A DNA stretch of 64,000 bases. Origin: Pascua guehoae (lineage: Eukaryota; Basidiomycota; Tremellomycetes; Trichosporonales; Trichosporonaceae). A program made the translations under genes and the position numbers. Within the stretch, counting starts at the first letter, position 1; each line of letters begins with the position of its first letter. The notes beneath the pieces are model-generated. The model saw only the letters and a program-made list of their open reading frames with translations, was not told where the DNA came from and searched no databases. The stretch covers positions 1,147,234 through 1,211,233 of the forward strand of contig BCJX01000007.1 in the NCBI GenBank assembly GCA_001600415.1, written 5' to 3'. Positions 58,699 through 64,000 of this stretch are shown here, piece after piece.

Positions 58699-61600
58699 CT
58701 AGGCCGAGTCGACCCACTCGATGCTGCCGGCAATCGCAATCGTGCTCGGCAGCTTGCCGGGCGAGGGTGAGAGGATGGTGTACTTTTTCTTGATCGTGTC
58801 AATGGCCGTGCTGGGTGTCAGTGTCTAGGTGTAGGACGACGCGGTGGGCATTTGTAGGTGATTCTGGCCCTGTGGGGGGGTACGAGCCTCTCCCCCCACA
58901 GGGCCAGAATGTTTATTCCACCGCAAGGCTACTCACATGACGACAAAGCCGAGGACCTCGCGCCACCCAATCTCCTCGCGGAACGGCACCTCGTCCTCGT
59001 CCATCGCGACCTTGCCCGCCACGGCGTCCGTGTGGTCCACCTCGCCATCTGCGGCTTCTCCCTCGGCATCCTGGGGCTCCTCGGTCTTGACGGGCTCGAT
59101 GCGGTCCTCGGGCGTAATGGCTACAATGGCCAGGACGGTATTGAGCAGCCGCACGACATGCGCCGGCCCGCCCGGGTCGACGCGCGTGAGGTGTGTCGGC
59201 GACAGAATGTGCGACGAGCCGAGCGGGAGCGCAGACGTCGGCGCCGCACTGCCCCCGCCGACGCGGAAGACGTGCAGCGTGTCCCACGGAATCTGGAACG
59301 AGTACGGCGACAGCTGCAGGCCGAGCGGGACGGTGCGGCCCACGAGCGCCGACAGGTCCGAGGGGAGCTTTGGCTCGCCGTAAAAGTAGGACCGGACCTG
59401 GGCGGCGTGGGCGATTTCCCGGTACGCGTCGTCGAGGTCGACGACGCCGCCGGATTTCGGGAGCGGGACGACCTTTACGCCGCGCGGGGACAGGAGGCGC
59501 GAGAGCTCGATGGTGAGCTTTTCGAGGCCAATGACAATCACGGCGTCGACTGGGGGTTAGCGGCAAAGCAGCGCGGGTGCGGCCAACACCAGTAGTGGGC
59601 AAGTAGCAAACCGCCAGAGCGTGACGAGTTTTGGCGACGCGCAGAGCGCAGCCACCACCGCGAACTCACTCTCAAACGTGTCGAGCGCCTGCATCAGAAG
59701 CGGGTACCGCGTCCGATCGTCCTTTGTCTGCCCGAGGGTGGGGTTGGCGAACGCGCTGGGCGCGTCGATAAACAGCCCCGAGACAAGGAGGTTTGGGTCC
59801 TTTTCGCACCGCGCACGCCACGCGTCGCCCATGGCCGTCACAATCTTGGTCCAGATCGGCATGCCGCGCGTGTTGGGCTCGAGCGCGCCGTACCACCATC
59901 CCAACGTCGGAACATCGGCGCTCAGTGTGTTGGACGGAAGCGACGCGGGCGGCGAGCCGAGAGGGTGCGCGAGGTGGTGCGTCGGGAGAGGGTGCGAGGG
60001 GACAGAGAGGGAGAGTGTGCCGGGGATGAGGTTTGAGGGCTGAGGTTAGCAATGGCAGGGGGCAGAGGTGATGGGTGGAAGGGAGAACGGATGAATGACG
60101 AAGAGAGTGAGACGTGTTCGTAGATGGATTGAGCAGATCCAAGGACATCCAAGGAAGGCGGCGCGCCGTGACGATATGCTCGATCTGGTAGAGTCGGTTG
60201 CACGATGTATCTCCAACTCGTGCCATCGCTGCATTCCCCAACACACCACTAGGCCAACACGAAGCCGAAGCCACTCACACTGCTCGGATCCAACCCGACA
60301 ACACCAACAGACCACCCCATCCCGCTCCCGAGCGCCATATTGAGGAGGCTCTTTGTGACCGTCGTCTTGCCCGAGCTCGGGGGGCCGAGGACGAGCACGC
60401 GCGGCCCGTGTGGCCTGCTCACACCCTCGGGCGCCGAGGGCCCCGCGTACGCGGGCTCGGCCGCCTCGCGCCGTGCAAGAATACGTAACCGCTCGAGCGC
60501 AAGATGGAGCGAGTGGAGGTGCGGCTGTGTTGTCGAGGTCGACGTGTACTGGCTTGCGGGGAGTGAGGAGACTGGGGTCAGCACGGGGTGCGATGGGGAG
60601 GCAGTTGCTGCGTGGAACTCGAGATGAGGAGAGGAGGAGCAGAGTTGGTAGCCGCGTACATCTCAGACGAGCCAAGATCGCACGTTATTACGGGCAAGGT
60701 GGTTTCGTTCAAGGTCATACCAGAGGCGAAACCCATGCTCTGCATAGCGACTCGTACCTCCAACAGCCCGTCCACTTCACTCTCTTAACCACCCCACAAC
60801 AACCTCGACGCCCAACTCACCTTCCAGCTTGCCCTCGGTCGGGGCATACACTGCAGCCTTGACGTTGCGGTAGATGGGGTACCAGGTCGTCGGTGGCAGC
60901 TCCTCGCCGTTCAGGTAGACCGGGTCGGTAGAATGCACCTGCGTGTCAGTGGTTAGTGCGAGTTAGCGGGCGCGTCCCGCGTCCCCGAGGCAGAGTGCCG
61001 GGCGCTAGCATGGACAGGCGGGCGGGCAACAACAAGCAGCGGCAACATCACGACACCATGGGCCGGGGAGCAATAACACAGGACTAGACGACAGGTCATG
61101 CGGGTACGAAGGATACACTGCAGGGTGTGTGTCATTGGGCAGTAGCTGTACGACATGGCGTCCATGATGTAGCATGCTTAGAGTGCGAGATGGCAGTATA
61201 TTCTGCAGGCGGACGGGTCTGGGGTTGGTGATCAGCCTCGGTGTAAAATTCAGTGCAGCACTCACTTGGTCTATCCCGTGCGTCGACGCGTCGCGTTGGA
61301 GGTGGAAAGAACGGAGCGCACCGCCGACGGTCCAGCCTCAAGCTTCACTGTGTCCTCCCTATCATCCATTACACATTCGGCCCAGCTCCCCGGATGGGAC
61401 TCTCCAGCACAGGCGTAGCCTCTGCCCTGCTTTCCGCCAAGTCATTCAACCCCCCAACCACTTGTTCCCTGCAGTCTCCGTTGCAGCCGTGCTCCCAATG
61501 GCGGTACCACAGGTCGTCCAACAGGTAGCCGCCACTGTACTCTCCCATCCTCTCTGACCCTCCCATAGTTGCCGCTGCTGCTACCCGTCCACTCGCCGTC

Positions 61601-61765
61601 CTCGCTATGGCCATCACAGCCAACCCTGCCCGGCAGCTAGCCCCCGCGCTCCGCACCCGGGGGTACGGCACTCACTCTGAGCGCGATATTCTCCTCTGGC
61701 TCGAGCTCGAAGCGCCACTCGCTCCCGGGCTCGAGGGGGACGAGGATTTGTCTTGTGTCTGCCAT
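58699..61765 (-). CDS. CLP1: mRNA cleavage and polyadenylation factor CLP1
   Basis: Exons 61765-61676, 60938-60821, 60571-60279, 60039-59670, 59549-58937 and 58810-58699 join in phase to 531 residues. The N-terminal domain (MADTRQILVPLEPGSEWRFE) precedes a P-loop NTPase core with Walker A GPPSSGKTT (about 145-153). The motifs VVGLDP, LIPGTLSLSVPSH, GWWYGALEPN, GLFIDAPSAF and VIVIGLEKLT follow, then the beta-rich C-terminal domain ending in a conserved GSIEWVDSA. Clp1 is a subunit of cleavage factor IA and binds Pcf11 and ATP. It also belongs to the polynucleotide-kinase family, though fungal members are thought to lack kinase activity. Intron 1 is long (737 nt). Intron 5 (58811-58936) contains a perfect 19-bp hairpin. 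It is divergent from the E2 gene. Confidence 0.95.
58861..58910. repeat. Perfect 19-bp inverted repeat in CLP1 intron 5
   Basis: ATTCTGGCCCTGTGGGGGG (58,861-58,879) and its exact reverse complement (58,892-58,910) enclose a 12-nt loop. The hairpin starts 26 nt after the 5' splice site on the CLP1 strand. It fills most of the middle of the 126-nt intron. No other feature explains it. Confidence 0.95.
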
Positions 61766-62169
61766 TGTTGGTGGGATGATGAGATGTTCAGAAGGGTCGA
61801 CTTGTTGTTTCGAGCGTGTTCACTTCTTTGTGGTCATCACCGGTTGATCTACATCTGTGGTATCAGCACATGTTGTTTATCCACGTCATTCATGTTGATG
61901 GAGCCCCACGATGGCTCACGTGACTTTTTGCCACCAAGGGGAGGGCGGAAGGCAATGACTGAATATGACATGGGTGGCACGGCATGGCATGGGTATGGGT
62001 ATGGGTAATCGCTTAAGACACAGCCTGCGTACACGGGTGGTTATATTCGACCGTCGACAACGTCTCGTACTCCCATACCGCCAACCTCACCACAGACAAC
62101 ACCTCTACTCGAACAGTGATTCCCCGTGCTCGGCTCTGCAACCCTCGTTTACCAGATCTCTATACCACG
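61766..62169. promoter_or_regulatory. Divergent promoter of CLP1 and UBE2W-like genes
   Basis: This 404-bp shared region has a GGCATGGCATGGGTATGGGTATGG-type short tandem motif near 61,972-62,006 (about 6-bp units) and CGCTTAAGACACAGCC. No obvious TATA box. It likely drives both divergent genes. Confidence 0.55.
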
Positions 62170-63518
62170 AGTGAGTTTCTCGACACGATTCACGAGCTGA
62201 CAGCAGTGGCCTCGCTTAGTACCCGGCGGCTCAGTGCGTCTTGCTCTTTCGTCGTCGACTGGTCCGAGGTCTCAGTTGCGCCACGGCGGTGTGAACGCCA
62301 TCGGGAGCAGACACACGTAGCGCGGCGACATGGTGCACTTCCACACCACTGCGCGCTCCGTTCCCCATGTCTCCGCCCTCCATGCCTCACACGACACCAG
62401 CGCACTGCCCTTCCCACTCTCCGCGCCGCCGTGGCTGTGCCGCACTGCTTGTTCCCGCTAACACGCCCAGTGAAGGAGCTCGCGGACATTCGGAACAACG
62501 GTACCCCAGACGGCATCGCACTCATCCAGGCCGAGGACATGCAAGAATGGGTCTTCACCATCCAGGTCCTCGGAGACGAGACAGTCTACAAGGTACGACT
62601 GGCTTGGGCGTTCCTGAATCCGATCACGGTTGGACGCCGGAGAGCTTGGCGGGTTGCAACGTCTTCTTTTTGATGGCTCGCTTGTGGCTGCCATGCGGCT
62701 CCTGCCAGAACCCGCCGGCGGCACCGCACGGGCCCCACACAGCCCCGCATGGCTGTACCCTTCTACTCATGTCTCCACGTCCTTGACAGACGCGAGCTGA
62801 CGCGCAGGGCGAAGTCTTTGCGCTTCGAATCCGCTTTGGGGACCGGTACCCCATCGAGTACCCAGAGGTGCGTCGTTTGTCGTTGAGGCGGCATGGGTGT
62901 ACCAATATCAACGATGGGTGGCAAGACACACAAACACCATCAAAGCGCTCTCCATTCCACCGGGCTGAGCGCTCTGGAGGCCCCAGAGACTGCGAGCTTT
63001 GGCTCGAGATCGGAGCGCAGCCCCTCGTCCCTATTCTATGGACCCCGTCTAACAACAGGTAACATTCCTCAGCAACCGAGAGTGGAAGCCTCCCGTCCAC
63101 CCGCACATTTATACGAACGGTCACGTCTGCGCGTCCATATTGGGTGAGTCAGCCGGGTCGCCGAGTGGGCGCAAGTACGCCAGTGTGGGAGGAATTGCGC
63201 CTCTGTAACTCCCGCTTGTCTCTTGGTCAAGCTGACTCGCAGGTCCTGAATGGTCACCAGGTACGCCCTCCTCCTGCCGCATCCACTCACGCCAGTCCTC
63301 AACGCCGTCTCGGTGTGCATCACCATGCAGTCGATGCTGGCCTCGTGCAAGAAGAAGGAGCTGTGAGTCTACCACTGTCGACGACGACCTGACCTCCAGG
63401 CCGAAGGGAAATGACAGCTACGTCGCGCGCGCGCCGGCAAACCCAAAACTGACGCGGTGGGAGTACCACGACGACGTGAGTGGTCCCATGTGACATGGGC
63501 TGACGGAAGACGGTGTAA
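62170..63518 (+). CDS. UBE2W-like ubiquitin-conjugating enzyme (E2)
   Basis: Nine coding exons (A at 62170, 62207-62233, 62471-62592, 62808-62867, 63059-63143, 63243-63260, 63296-63362, 63400-63475, 63510-63518) join in phase to 154 residues, against 151 in human UBE2W. The start codon is split by an intron (A|TG). The UBC fold is clear: RRLMKELADI, FALRIRFGDRYPIEYPE, VHPHIYTNGHVCASIL with the catalytic cysteine in NGHVC, EWSPVLNAVSVCITMQSML, and SYVARAPANPK. HPH in place of the usual HPN and the ending WEYHDDTV match the UBE2W branch, which attaches ubiquitin to substrate N termini. Introns are as small as 34-36 nt, and one exon is only 18 nt. The gene was not visible as a single open frame, so the model rests on family match and phase. 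Confidence 0.9.
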
Positions 63519-63875
63519 TGTGGACAAACGAGGGTTGTCGATAGTCCTCACCTTTACATTTGGCGGCTCGTGGTACAGTGGCCCACCTGCACACTTGCCA
63601 ACGCCGCGCTCCATTCACCTCCTTTCTGTTCCTTGCCGCACCTTACACGCCACTGCGCATTACATGCCACGCTACATTCAAACTTCCCACCACCCCGTCA
63701 ACTCTCTTGGTACCGTTGGCTTACTCGGGTCACCACCTGTCCTATTACCCGCCCCAAGTGCGTACTCGAACCTGCTTGTATCCAACTGTGGCCCCACCTC
63801 CGGCCCTACCTACGGCCCATATGCCAAACGACACTGTTATGCACGCGATCATCATGTCATTACTGTACAATCTAC
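63519..63875. other. Convergent intergenic region
   Basis: Bases between the E2 stop codon and the end of the minus-strand partial gene. No gene or notable element was seen. Confidence 0.5.
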
Positions 63876-64000
63876 TCAACGGCCCGCAAGGCTCCCGAGC
63901 CGTGCGAGTGCGTCGTCCGACTCTTCTGCTGCCTCGATGGCGTCTGCCTGCCCGACACATTTGAGTACGCTCTTTTTGGAGCTCTCTTGCATCTCGCCAG
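63876..64000 (-). CDS. C-terminal end of a gene running off the window
   Basis: The minus strand has an open frame that enters at the right edge and stops at 63,876-63,878. The visible 41 codons (EMQESSKKSVLKCVGQADAI, then EAAEESDDALARLGSLAGR) have an ordinary charged, helix-forming composition typical of real protein rather than of the surrounding frames. It is too short to name. The rest lies beyond base 64,000. Confidence 0.55.
   Translation of the reverse strand, partial: GEMQESSKKSVLKCVGQADAIEAAEESDDALARLGSLAGR

Overview
This is a nuclear segment of a GC-rich fungus, most likely a basidiomycete yeast of the Tremellomycetes (the order Trichosporonales would fit). The clues are intron-dense genes, a very regular splicing signal (GTGAGT-type donors and a CTRAC branch point only a few bases before AG), nuclear tRNAs with introns, and protein families such as CLP1, NAA15, eIF3g, BEM1, a BCL7-like factor and a fungal GILT protein. 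The lineage call is inference. Gene models were assembled by hand; I kept an exon only if its phase, splice sites and protein family agreed.

Layout. Bases 1-15,100 hold almost no convincing protein gene: a tRNA-Ser, a 29-nt poly(A) tract, a weak ORF near 12.2-12.7 kb and many short spurious frames. From 15.1 to 20 kb, on the minus strand, lie a small secreted 8-cysteine protein, a GILT-type thiol reductase and one tentative small gene. From 20.4 kb the window is an ordinary euchromatic gene set: an unknown protein (20.4-21.6, +), tRNA-Val (22.9, +), a BCL7-like chromatin protein (23.2-25.4, -), a forkhead-like nuclear protein (26.7-28.5, +), the polarity scaffold BEM1 (30.0-32.5, -), a single-pass membrane protein (35.9-37.7, -), a Sel1-repeat Nif1/Dsf2-like protein (41.9-44.6, +), eIF3g (45.4-48.2, +), tRNA-Pro (49.4, -), a WD40-plus-inositol-5-phosphatase protein (50.1-54.4, -), NatA subunit NAA15 (55.2-58.2, +), mRNA 3'-end factor CLP1 (58.7-61.8, -), a UBE2W-like ubiquitin-conjugating enzyme (62.2-63.5, +), and the C-terminal end of another minus-strand gene at the right edge.

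The genes are housekeeping or regulatory (translation, protein N-terminal modification, mRNA 3' processing, ubiquitin, polarity and phosphoinositide signalling). They do not form a cluster or a single pathway. UBE2W and NatA both act on protein N termini and sit about 4 kb apart, which is probably coincidence.

The unusual material is mostly in introns and intergenic DNA: a perfect 19-bp inverted repeat in the last CLP1 intron, a start codon split by an intron and very small exons in the E2 gene, a 34-nt intron with its own hairpin, long repeat-filled introns in eIF3g and GILT, G-homopolymers up to 39 nt (two of them abut assembly gaps), and several minisatellites. I saw no CRISPR array, operon or intact transposon, and no clearly new multigene system.
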